A DNA stretch of 64,000 nucleotides from Sphingobium sp. HWE2-09 (lineage in GTDB: Bacteria > Pseudomonadota > Alphaproteobacteria > Sphingomonadales > Sphingomonadaceae): NCBI RefSeq assembly GCF_035989265.1, contig NZ_JAYKZX010000003.1, positions 310,001-374,000 on the forward strand. Reading direction: 5' to 3'. Both the position numbers and the translations under genes were made by a program. Positions 26,488-34,078 of the stretch are shown one piece after another. The notes under the pieces are model-generated. The model ran no database searches, had not been told where the DNA came from, and was given only the letters and a program-made list of their open reading frames with translations. Positions within the stretch are counted from its first letter, which is position 1; each line of letters starts with the position of its first letter.

Positions 26488-28068
26488 ATGCAGGGCTGCC
26501 TCAGCCTTCGGCACGAGTTCCATCATGGGCGGCTGGTGCGTGCCGTCGCGGATCGGCACAAGGCGATCGTGGACATGCTGGATGCGGCGGTGCTTCGCGC
26601 GCCTGATCGCATCGCGCTGGTCGATGGCGATCTGCGCATGTCCTATCGCTCGCTTTCGGACGCTGTGGAACGGACGGCCAGGCTGTTCGTGGCGAAGGGC
26701 GTTCAGGCCGGTGCGCGGATCGCCTTGCTTCTGGCAAACCGCGCGGATTTCGTGGTCGCCATGCTGGCAGCCGCCCGGCTTGGTGCGATTTGCGTACCTA
26801 TGAATATCCGTCAGAAGCGTCAGGAAACGGCGCATATGCTCGCCGATTCCGGGGCGATGCTCTTATTGCATGAAGCCGATTTACGCAGCGAGATACCCGA
26901 CGCCGCCGATATACCGGACGTGCAGCACCAGATCGCCGTCGATGACGCCGCGCGCATCTGGGCCGTCGCCAGCGGGCCGGGCGATGCCCTCCCTATGGTG
27001 CCGCAAGACGAAGATGATATCTTCTGCATACTCTACACGTCGGGCACGACCGGGCGACCAAAGGGCGCGGTCCTTACCCAATTCGGCGTCATCACCAGTT
27101 GCATAGGCGCTGTTGCTGCGATGGGCCTGTCCGAAGGGGAGGTCGATGTCGTCACCGTTCCCCTGTCCCATGTTACCGGGATCGTGCTCAACGTCATGAC
27201 GGTTCTGCATCTGGCCGGTACGGTCGTGCTCCACCGCGCGTTCAAGGCCAGGCATTTTCTGGAAACGGCGCAGGCCGAAAGGATGACCTATAGCAGCGTG
27301 GTTCCCGCCATGTTGCTGCTATGCCTTCGCGAACCGGACTTCGCCGCGTTCGACCTGTCCGCCTGGCGTGTATGCGCGTTCGGTGGCGCGCCGATGCCCG
27401 ACAGCGCGGTGGAAGCCCTTGCCACCAGCCATCCCGCATTGCGCCTTTCCAACATCTACGGGGCGACCGAAACGACGTCTCCCTCCGTCATCATGCCCGC
27501 AGCGGAGGCCGCCAGCCGTTCGGACCAGGTGGGCCGACCACTGGCCTATTGCGACCTGGTCATTCTCGATGAGGATGGGCGTGAAGTCGAGCGCGGCGGG
27601 CAAGGCGAAATCTGGATCGGCGGTCCCCATGTCGTTCCACGCTATTGGAATAATGCTGAAGCCACGCTCAACGAGTTTACCGGCGGCTTGTGGCGCTCGG
27701 GCGATATCGGCGCGATGGATGCGGACGGTTTTGTTCGCCTCTATGACCGCAGCAAGGATGTGATCAACCGGGGCGGTTATAAAATCTATTCGGTCGAGGT
27801 CGAAAATATCCTGATGGCGCATCCCGTCGTGGTCGAAGCCGCCGTCGTCGGGAAACCCTGTCCGGTTCTGGGCGAGCGTGTCCATGCCTTCGTCGTCCTC
27901 GGGGCGGAAGCGGGTGCGCATGGTGCACTGTTGCGACAATGGTGCGCCCAGCGTCTGTCCGACTATAAGGTGCCCGACATGGTCGAAGCGATAGCCGGGC
28001 CACTGCCCCGGAACGCCAACGGCAAGCTGTTGAAACGCGAACTGCGTCTTGCGATCGGCACTGGTTGA
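26488..28068 (+). CDS. Fatty acyl-CoA synthetase (AMP-forming)
   Basis: 526 residues. The ANL-superfamily motifs are intact: phosphate loop CILYTSGTTGRPKGAVLTQ, YGATETTSPS, GLWRSGDIGAMDADG, the hinge YDRSKDVINRGGYKIY and the catalytic lysine in LPRNANGKLLKREL. It activates a carboxylic acid to its CoA thioester in the cytoplasm. The start at 26488 follows AGGAGAG. It diverges from the dehydrogenase/kinase/PhyH genes and would supply their CoA substrate, as LvaE does in levulinate catabolism. The chain length of its substrate is not evident. Confidence 0.9.
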   Translation: MQGCLSLRHEFHHGRLVRAVADRHKAIVDMLDAAVLRAPDRIALVDGDLRMSYRSLSDAVERTARLFVAKGVQAGARIALLLANRADFVVAMLAAARLGAICVPMNIRQKRQETAHMLADSGAMLLLHEADLRSEIPDAADIPDVQHQIAVDDAARIWAVASGPGDALPMVPQDEDDIFCILYTSGTTGRPKGAVLTQFGVITSCIGAVAAMGLSEGEVDVVTVPLSHVTGIVLNVMTVLHLAGTVVLHRAFKARHFLETAQAERMTYSSVVPAMLLLCLREPDFAAFDLSAWRVCAFGGAPMPDSAVEALATSHPALRLSNIYGATETTSPSVIMPAAEAASRSDQVGRPLAYCDLVILDEDGREVERGGQGEIWIGGPHVVPRYWNNAEATLNEFTGGLWRSGDIGAMDADGFVRLYDRSKDVINRGGYKIYSVEVENILMAHPVVVEAAVVGKPCPVLGERVHAFVVLGAEAGAHGALLRQWCAQRLSDYKVPDMVEAIAGPLPRNANGKLLKRELRLAIGTG

Positions 28069-28119
28069 AGGCCAGGTTTGCGATATGCCGTGGTCCGGTG
28101 GCGTGCCCCTATGACCGGA

Positions 28120-28773
28120 TCAAGCAGCAGTTTGCTCGTCCATCAATTGCGCGATGATCCGCCGTACGGCCCGCGTATGGTCCCGCCCAGCCGCTTCGGC
28201 TGCATCGCCATCTCCTGCGACCACCGCGTCGCTGATGCGGTTATAGTCGGCGATCCGGACCTTCTGCATTTTTGGCGAGTGAAATTGCGAAAATATCAGG
28301 TGCATGCCGACGGCGGGATATATGCGCTGCAATTCCCGGTTGCCGCCGATGTGCAAAAGCGCGCGATAAAAACGGCGCCGCACCCGTCCGAAAGCGCCAT
28401 GAGGGCTATCGGCATCGACGGACCCCAGCTGCGCCATCGCCTCGTCCAGCATCGCGCCATGCACATCGACGTCGAACCGGCACGCGGCGGAGCGGGCGGC
28501 AAGAGCGGTCATATATTCCGCGACGTCCAGGACTTCTAAGACTTCCGCATTGTCGAGAAACCGGATCGCGGGGGAATGATTGGGTTTCAGGTCCGCGATG
28601 CCGCGCATCGCCAGGCGCTGCATGGCCTCTCGAACGGCATTGCGTCCTACGCCGTATCGCGCGGCAAGGTCGGTTTCCGCCAGCCTTTGGCCCGGCACCA
28701 TCCGACGGTCTTCGATATCCCGCATGATGCCCAGATAGACTTTGTCCGACGCCGTGGGCGCTGGTCCGGTCAT
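28120..28773 (-). CDS. GntR-family regulator (FCD/FadR type)
   Basis: 217 residues. The N-terminal winged helix is GQRLAETDLAARYGVGRNAV followed by REAMQRLAMRGI, the GntR signature. The C-terminal all-helical FCD domain (VAEYMTALAARSAA, then RRRFYRALLHIGGN and ALVAGDGDAAEAAGRDHTRA-like end) carries His/Asp positions that often bind a metal and organic acid. It faces the acyl-CoA synthetase gene from the opposite strand, so it likely represses this catabolic unit and responds to an acid or CoA ester. The start MTGPAPTASD was chosen since upstream codons are not conserved-looking. Confidence 0.88.
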   Translation of the reverse strand: MTGPAPTASDKVYLGIMRDIEDRRMVPGQRLAETDLAARYGVGRNAVREAMQRLAMRGIADLKPNHSPAIRFLDNAEVLEVLDVAEYMTALAARSAACRFDVDVHGAMLDEAMAQLGSVDADSPHGAFGRVRRRFYRALLHIGGNRELQRIYPAVGMHLIFSQFHSPKMQKVRIADYNRISDAVVAGDGDAAEAAGRDHTRAVRRIIAQLMDEQTAA

Positions 28774-29169
28774 GGACGCTTCCAGCCATCTTGCCCCAGG
28801 CGGCCGGTCCCACCCAAAAGGATCAAACCGACGACGTCCATGTTCCGGGGCGCGATGATCACGGTAAAACCCATATCCTGCGACACGCAAACTCCCTGTT
28901 CGGTACGTCGTTTTAAAACGGTGGTATCGGCCGCCTTGCACGCGTCTACCGCAAAGCCTTGAACGCAGGCAAATGCTATGGCGGACGGTCGATGAAACGG
29001 ACGGAATGGCGCAGTCGTACCGCTCTTGCCGGATCAGGGTTTCGCCGACATCGCTCTGCCGGATGATGCGCTGTTGATCGCATGCGTACCGAAAAAATGG
29101 AGCAACAGCCGCGCTCGGTTTGACTCAGTGCCGCAAACTGCTGCTATGGCGACATCAGAAGGGGCAGCA
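28774..29169. promoter_or_regulatory. Divergent promoter region of gntR and nasT
   Basis: About 396 bp between the two divergent starts. A perfect 12-bp palindrome CGTTTTAAAACG (28909-28920) stands out and could be an operator for the GntR regulator. The nasT side ends with AGAAGGGG seven bases before its ATG. No sigma-54 or sigma-70 promoter could be placed with confidence and no gene was seen. Confidence 0.4.
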
Positions 29170-29751
29170 ATGCGAATAGTCATCATCGATGACAGCGGGC
29201 TGCGCGCGACCGTCCTGGAGGAAGGTCTGCGCGAAGCGGGCTATGACGATATCCATATCGTGCCCCCGCGCGGCGCATTCGTCGCGCGGCTGGAGCGGAT
29301 GGCGCCCGATGTCGTATTGATGGACCTTGGCAGCCCCAGCCGCGACACGCTGGAGGAAATGCTGATCGTCAGCCGCGCGCTGGCCCGGCCGATCGCGATG
29401 TTCGTCGACCAGTCCGACGATGCGATGATCGGCGCGGCGATCGATGCGGGGGTGTCCGCCTATGTCGTGGATGGCCTGCGCAAGGAGCGGGTGAAGCCGG
29501 TGCTGGAACTGGCGGTGCGGCGGTTCAATGCCTTCGCCAAGATGCAGACCGAACTGGACGAGGCGCGCACGGCGCTGTCCGACCGCAAGATCATCGATCG
29601 AGCCAAGTCGATCCTGATGAACCAGCGGTCGCTGAACGAACAGGACGCCTATGCCTTGCTCCGGTCGGCGGCGATGAATCAGGGGAAAAAGATCGTGGAG
29701 GTGGCCCAGGCGCTGATCACCGCGAGCGACCTGTTGGGAGGCGGAATATGA
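29170..29751 (+). CDS. nasT: NasT nitrate-responsive ANTAR antiterminator
   Basis: 193 residues. The N-terminal pseudo-receiver starts RIVIIDDSGLRATVL (acidic pair D7, D8) with Asp52 in VVLMDLGSPS. A coiled-coil linker (FAKMQTELDEARTALSDRK) joins a C-terminal ANTAR domain (IIDRAKSILMNQRSLNEQDA, then YALLRSAAMN and VAQALI). ANTAR proteins bind paired hexaloop RNA hairpins and stop intrinsic termination. NasT is freed from NasS by nitrate or nitrite. Two matching leaders lie downstream, before the transporter and nirB genes. The start at 29170 follows AGAAGGGGCAGCA. The nasS start overlaps its stop. Confidence 0.93.
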   Translation: MRIVIIDDSGLRATVLEEGLREAGYDDIHIVPPRGAFVARLERMAPDVVLMDLGSPSRDTLEEMLIVSRALARPIAMFVDQSDDAMIGAAIDAGVSAYVVDGLRKERVKPVLELAVRRFNAFAKMQTELDEARTALSDRKIIDRAKSILMNQRSLNEQDAYALLRSAAMNQGKKIVEVAQALITASDLLGGGI

Positions 29752-30962
29752 CGACCGGGCTGAAGATCGCCTTCCTGCCGCTGACCGACGCGGCGGTACT
29801 GGTCGCGGCGCGCGAACGGGGCTTTGCCGAGGAACAGGGGCTGGACCTGGAACTGGTGCGCACGACCAGCTGGGCGACGCTGCGCGACCGGCTGGTCTAT
29901 GGGCAGGTGCAGGCGGCGCAGATGCTGGCGCCGCTGGCGGTGGCGGTAACGCTGGGGCTGAGCCAGCAGCCCGCGGCGCTGGCCGCGCCCTACAAGCTGG
30001 GCGTCAATGGCAATATGCTGGTGATGGCACGCGATTTCGCCGCCGCGCTGGAACCGGACGTGGCGGCGCGGCTGGCCGATCCGCTGGGCACCGCGCATGA
30101 TTTTGCCGCCGCGATCGGGCTGTGGCGGCGCAAGCCGGTGATCGGTGTCGTCCACCGCTTTTCCAGCCACAGCCTGATGCTGCGCTACTGGCTGGCGAGC
30201 GCGGGGGTCGATCCCGATCGCGATGTCGTGCTGCGCGTGCTGCCGCCCTCGCTGACGGTCGAAGCGATGCGCGCGGGCGAGATCGACGGCTTCATCGCGG
30301 GCGAACCCTGGGGCAGCGCGGCGGTGGAAGCCGGGTTGGCCGAAACGGTGGCGATCGGCGAGCGGATATGGCGGCGCGGGGTGGAAAAGGTGCTGGCCTT
30401 TCGCGCGCCCTGGCTGGAGGACAATCCCGAGACGGTCGATCGGTTGCTGCGCGCGCTGGCGCGGGCGGCGGCGTGGTGCGACGACAGCGCCAATCATGGC
30501 GATCTGGCCGGATTGCTGGCCGATCCGCGCTATGTCGATCAGCCCGCCGAATTGATCGCGCGCGCGCTGTCGGGGCAGATGGTGGCGCGCGCGGGCGAGG
30601 CGCCGGTCGCCAACCCCGATTTCATGCTGTTCTCGCGTGAGGCGACGCCCTTTCCCTGGCGCAGCCAGGCGCTGTGGATCTATTCGCAGCTTGTGCGGTG
30701 GAACATGGTGTCGCATGATGCGGCGACTGCGGCGCAGGCGGCGGCGGTGTTCCGGCCCGACGTCTATCGCCGCGCGCTGGCGCAGAGCGACGTCGCCATG
30801 CCGGGCGCGAGCATGAAGCTGGAAGGGGCAGTGGACCTCCCGCTGGCGGTGGGATCGCGCCGGGGGGAATTGACGCTGGGGCCGGATCGCTTCTTCGATG
30901 GGCGCGTGTTCGATCCGGAGAAGATCGAGGACTATCTGGCGGGATTTGCGGCGGGGCGGTAA
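29748..30962 (+). CDS. nasS: NasS nitrate/nitrite sensor (NrtA/CmpA-like)
   Basis: 404 residues of the NrtA/SsuA periplasmic-binding fold but without a signal peptide: it begins LKIAFLPLTDAAVLVAARER directly, so it works in the cytoplasm. Family segments include TTSWATLRDRLVYGQVQAAQ, GVVHRFSSHSLMLRYWLA, LPPSLTVEAMRAGEIDGF and GEPWGSAAV. It sequesters NasT and releases it on binding nitrate or nitrite. Translation is coupled to nasT through an ATGA overlap, giving near-equal amounts of the two partners. A palindromic repeat follows its stop within ten bases and may act as the transcript end. Confidence 0.92.
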   Translation: MTTGLKIAFLPLTDAAVLVAARERGFAEEQGLDLELVRTTSWATLRDRLVYGQVQAAQMLAPLAVAVTLGLSQQPAALAAPYKLGVNGNMLVMARDFAAALEPDVAARLADPLGTAHDFAAAIGLWRRKPVIGVVHRFSSHSLMLRYWLASAGVDPDRDVVLRVLPPSLTVEAMRAGEIDGFIAGEPWGSAAVEAGLAETVAIGERIWRRGVEKVLAFRAPWLEDNPETVDRLLRALARAAAWCDDSANHGDLAGLLADPRYVDQPAELIARALSGQMVARAGEAPVANPDFMLFSREATPFPWRSQALWIYSQLVRWNMVSHDAATAAQAAAVFRPDVYRRALAQSDVAMPGASMKLEGAVDLPLAVGSRRGELTLGPDRFFDGRVFDPEKIEDYLAGFAAGR

Positions 30963-30971
30963 TAATGTCGT

Positions 30972-31042
30972 CGTCATTGCGAGCGCAGCGAAGCAATCCA
31001 TGTGGCGCTACCATGGATTGCTTCGCTGCGCTGGCAATGACG
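30972..31042. repeat. Palindromic intergenic repeat after nasS
   Basis: A nearly perfect inverted repeat with arms of about 30 bases beginning CGTCATTGC and ending GCAATGACG, around a nine-base centre. The arm core (AGCGCAGCGAAGCAATCCA) is a widely seen intergenic palindrome in bacteria. In RNA it would form a very stable hairpin that could protect or end the nasTS message. Confidence 0.85.
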
Positions 31043-31121
31043 GATGAAGCTATGGCTTGCTGAAAAGGCTCATAATTTTGTGCCTTGCAACATAATGCGA
31101 ATCGCGAGATAACATAGGCGT

Positions 31122-31247
31122 CGCGCGATGAAGCGCGCGTTTCGGATGTGCCGTCCCAATGGGGGGACCACATGTCCTCACCATATATCGCAGCAAAGCC
31201 GCTGACCGGATATACCGCCAAGGTATCGTCCGGGCTGCGGCTTTTTT
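31122..31247 (+). promoter_or_regulatory. NasT-type antitermination leader before the nitrate transporter
   Basis: The transcribed leader holds a hairpin CGCGCG/CGCGCG with six-base loop ATGAAG (31122-31139), then GTCCC/GGGAC with hexaloop AATGGG (31153-31168). The second loop has A at position 1 and G at position 4, the ANTAR recognition signature; the first has A1 only. An intrinsic terminator follows at 31197-31247 (arms AGCCGC and GCGGCT, inner arms CCGGA and TCCGG, then six T). The gene starts 32 bases later. Expected behaviour: terminate without nitrate, read through when NasT binds. Confidence 0.8.
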
Positions 31248-31279
31248 CGTGTCCATTGCCTTTTATTGGGGGACGTCAC

Positions 31280-32524
31280 ATGGCTACTGCTTATTGGGAT
31301 CGCGATGGAGAGGCCGCACCGGCCGCGCCCGCGACGAGTTTCTGGAAGTCGGGCCATACGCCGACGCTGATCGCCGCTTTCCTTTATTTCGACCTCGCCT
31401 TCATGGTGTGGGTGCTGCTGGGGCCGCTCGCCCCGATGATATCCAAGACGCTGATGCTGACCCCGGCCGAAAAAGGCCTGATGGTCGCGGTGCCGACGCT
31501 GGCGGGGGCGCTGCTGCGCGTGGTCAACGGCTTGCTGGTCGATCGTATCGGGCCGAAGCGGTCGGGCGCGATCAGCCAGATCATCGTGATCGCCGGCCTG
31601 TTCACCGCCTGGGTGATGGGCGTCAACAGCTTCGGCGGGACGCTGGCGCTGGGCGTGATCCTGGGCTTTGCGGGCGCGAGTTTCGCGATCGCGCTGCCGT
31701 TGGCGAGCCGCTGGTATCCGCCCGAGCATCAGGGCAAGGCGATGGGCCTGGCGGGCATGGGCAATTCGGGCACGGTATTGGCCTCGCTGTTCGCGCCGAT
31801 GCTGGCGAAATTGTTCGGCTGGAACGCGGTGCTGGGGCTGGCCTGCATTCCGCTGAGCATCGTCTTTGTCGTCTATATGATCATGGCGAAGGACGCGCCC
31901 AATGCGCCGCCTGCCAAGAAGCTGATCGATTATTTCGAGCCGTTGAAGCAAGCTGACGCTTGGTGGTTGATGGGCTTTTATGCGGTGACGTTCGGCGGGT
32001 TCGTGGGGCTGGCGGCATCCCTGCCGATCTACTTCACCGACCAGTTCGGGCTGACGCCGATCATCGCGGGCTATTGCACGGCGGGTTGCGTGTTCGCCGG
32101 GTCGCTGGTGCGGCCGATGGGCGGGGCGCTCGCCGACCGGATCGGCGGCGTAAAGACGCTGACCATGGTGTTGATCGTCGCGGCGCTGGCGCTGACGGGG
32201 GTGGCTTATGCGACGACATTGGTCGGGGCACTGGGCTTCTTCGTGCTGGCGATGCTGGCGCTGGGCACGGGCAACGGGTCGGTATTCCAGTTGGTGCCGC
32301 AGCGGTTCCAGGCGGAAATCGGCGTCATGACCGGCCTGGTCGGCATGGCCGGTGGTATTGGCGGCTTTTACCTCGCCAGTTCGCTGGGGCTGGCCAAGCA
32401 GTTTACCGGCAGCTTTGCGTCGGGCTTTCTGATCTTTGGGGGACTGGCCCTGGTGGCACTGCTGGGGCTGACGATGGTCAAGGGCAAGTGGCGCGCGACC
32501 TGGACCAGCGGCGCGCGGATTTAA
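31280..32524 (+). CDS. NarK/NasA-type nitrate/nitrite MFS transporter
   Basis: 414 residues, twelve predicted helices of the major facilitator fold in the nitrate-nitrite porter branch. The nitrate signature is seen twice as glycine-rich segments: FAGASFAIALPLASRWYPPE with GMGNSG, and LGTGNGSVFQLVPQRF with GMAGGIGGFYL. Conserved arginine in ALLRVVNG (helix 2) is the substrate site. It imports nitrate for assimilation. GGGGA before 31280 supports the start; longer frames run back through the terminator hairpin and are not real. First structural gene under leader 1. Confidence 0.93.
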   Translation: MATAYWDRDGEAAPAAPATSFWKSGHTPTLIAAFLYFDLAFMVWVLLGPLAPMISKTLMLTPAEKGLMVAVPTLAGALLRVVNGLLVDRIGPKRSGAISQIIVIAGLFTAWVMGVNSFGGTLALGVILGFAGASFAIALPLASRWYPPEHQGKAMGLAGMGNSGTVLASLFAPMLAKLFGWNAVLGLACIPLSIVFVVYMIMAKDAPNAPPAKKLIDYFEPLKQADAWWLMGFYAVTFGGFVGLAASLPIYFTDQFGLTPIIAGYCTAGCVFAGSLVRPMGGALADRIGGVKTLTMVLIVAALALTGVAYATTLVGALGFFVLAMLALGTGNGSVFQLVPQRFQAEIGVMTGLVGMAGGIGGFYLASSLGLAKQFTGSFASGFLIFGGLALVALLGLTMVKGKWRATWTSGARI

Positions 32525-32666
32525 GGGTAGGGGAGGAGGCGGCGGTCCCATGAGGCCGCCGCCCCAAATTTCGAAATTTACGCAAACCGTTCGTGCCGAC
32601 CACAGTCAGAGGCTCAGGCTGAACGGGATTTTTACGTATGTCTTCGTCCAAGGGGGGCGATTGTCC

Positions 32667-33872
32667 ATGAAGATCATCATCGCATCGGCGGCCGTGCTGG
32701 CCGCCGCAGGGCCGGCTTGCGCCCAAGAGATCAGCCTGAAACCCATCGCCGAAGCGCGGTTGCGCTATGAGCATGTCGATCAGGACGGCCTGCTCAAAGA
32801 GGCGGACGCACTGACCGTCCGCGCCCGCGCCGGGGTGAGCGCCAGCAGCGGGGCGCTGTCCGCCACCATCGTGGGGCAGGGGACGCTGGCCGTCATCGAT
32901 CATTATTATGACGGGCTGAACGGCGACGCTACCCGGCCGATCGTGGCCGATCCGCAGAATATCGCGCTCTATATCGCGCAGTTGCAATATAAGACCAAGG
33001 CGGTGACGCTGACCGGCGGGCGGCAGAAGATCGTGCTGGATGACGAACGCTTTGTCGGCAATGTCGCCTTCCGCGACAATGGGCAGACGTTCGATGCGGT
33101 GCGGGCGGAACTGACCCCGGTCAAGGGGCTGAAGCTGGACGTTGCCTATGCCTGGAGCGCGCGGACGATCTGGGGTTTTGAGGGCAAAGGCGCGCGGCAG
33201 CAGGCGGTGAGTGGCGACAATATCTTTGCCAACCTGTCCTATGCGACGCCCGTCGGCACGCTGACCGGCTTTGCCTATATGGTCGATCAGAATGAGGCGG
33301 CGGTGCAGGCCTTCCGGCTGTCGAGCCAGACCTATGGGGTGCGGCTGGCGGGGACGCGGCCTTTGTCCAAGGTCGCCAAACTATCCTATCAGATCAGCTA
33401 TGCGCGGCAGTCGGACCATCATCGCAATCCCAATGATTATCGCGCGGATTACTGGCTGGCGGACGCGACGCTGGACGTCGGGGGCTTCAAGCTGAATGGC
33501 GGGTATGAGGTGCTGGGGGCGAGCAGCGGCCTGCCCTTCACCAGCTTCCAGACGCCGCTCGGCACCAATTTCAAATTTCAGGGCTGGGCCGACAAATTCC
33601 TGACGACGCCCGCCAATGGCGTGCGCGACCTGTATGTCGGGGGTGGCTATGGCTGGAAACAGATGGGGCCGCTGGCCGGAGTTGCGCTGGCGGGCAGCTG
33701 GCATCGGTTCGAGAGCGACCGGCTGGACCAGCATTATGGCGACGAGATCGATCTCATAGCCTCGGCGAAGGTGAAGAAGACGGCGTTGTCGATCCGCTAC
33801 GCCCATTATGACGCCAAAGTGATGGCGACCGATACCGACAAGCTCTGGCTCCAGGCGGATTGGGCCATCTGA
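32667..33872 (+). CDS. Outer-membrane beta-barrel porin (alginate-export-like)
   Basis: 401 residues. Signal peptide MKIIIASAAVLAAAGPACA precedes a beta-barrel with alternating strands and terminal LWLQADWAI. RLRYEHVDQDG, the GGRQKIVLDDERFVGN strand and FDAVRAELTPVKGLKLD match the alginate_export/OprE-like barrel family that is often found in nitrate assimilation loci of alphaproteobacteria. It probably serves as the outer-membrane entry for nitrate or nitrite. It sits between the transporter and nirB and shares their orientation; the nirB leader follows its stop. Confidence 0.82.
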   Translation: MKIIIASAAVLAAAGPACAQEISLKPIAEARLRYEHVDQDGLLKEADALTVRARAGVSASSGALSATIVGQGTLAVIDHYYDGLNGDATRPIVADPQNIALYIAQLQYKTKAVTLTGGRQKIVLDDERFVGNVAFRDNGQTFDAVRAELTPVKGLKLDVAYAWSARTIWGFEGKGARQQAVSGDNIFANLSYATPVGTLTGFAYMVDQNEAAVQAFRLSSQTYGVRLAGTRPLSKVAKLSYQISYARQSDHHRNPNDYRADYWLADATLDVGGFKLNGGYEVLGASSGLPFTSFQTPLGTNFKFQGWADKFLTTPANGVRDLYVGGGYGWKQMGPLAGVALAGSWHRFESDRLDQHYGDEIDLIASAKVKKTALSIRYAHYDAKVMATDTDKLWLQADWAI

Positions 33873-33934
33873 TTGAAAAAGCATGAGAGGAATCGCTTGA
33901 GTGGTCGGGCAATTCCCCATATGCTGCACTGCAA

Positions 33935-34059
33935 GGGACAAGGATGTCCTCAACACACAAGCTGCGGCGGTCCAGGGACGGATCGACAAGGCGCTTATGA
34001 TGGCAAAGCCGCCATCCTGACTTTCGGTTCTTACCGGGGGTCAGGATGGCGGCTTTTTT
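33935..34059 (+). promoter_or_regulatory. Second NasT-type leader with terminator before nirB
   Basis: A GGGAC/GTCCT hairpin (33935-33950, one G-U pair) carries hexaloop AAGGAT, with A1 and G4 as ANTAR domains require. A partner hairpin upstream is less clear: GGG/CCC around CAATTC at 33907-33918. Downstream at about 34004-34059 is a very strong intrinsic terminator with a 16-bp perfect stem (AAGCCGCCATCCTGAC and its complement) and six T. It ends about 20 bases before the nirB start, so nirBD-nasA-cobA expression must depend on read-through. Confidence 0.82.
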
Positions 34060-34078
34060 GGTTTCTGGAGCGACGGGG

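Noticed and set aside
29679..31001. 440-codon frame opposite nasS
   Set aside because: Arg/Gln/His-rich shadow; nasS has full family similarity and coupling to nasT.
31178..32551. 457-codon frame opposite the nitrate transporter
   Set aside because: Shadow of a transmembrane protein gene; it also crosses the leader terminator.
34046..34078. Upstream ATG for nirB
   Set aside because: It lies in the terminator stem; ATG 34079 has a proper ribosome site.
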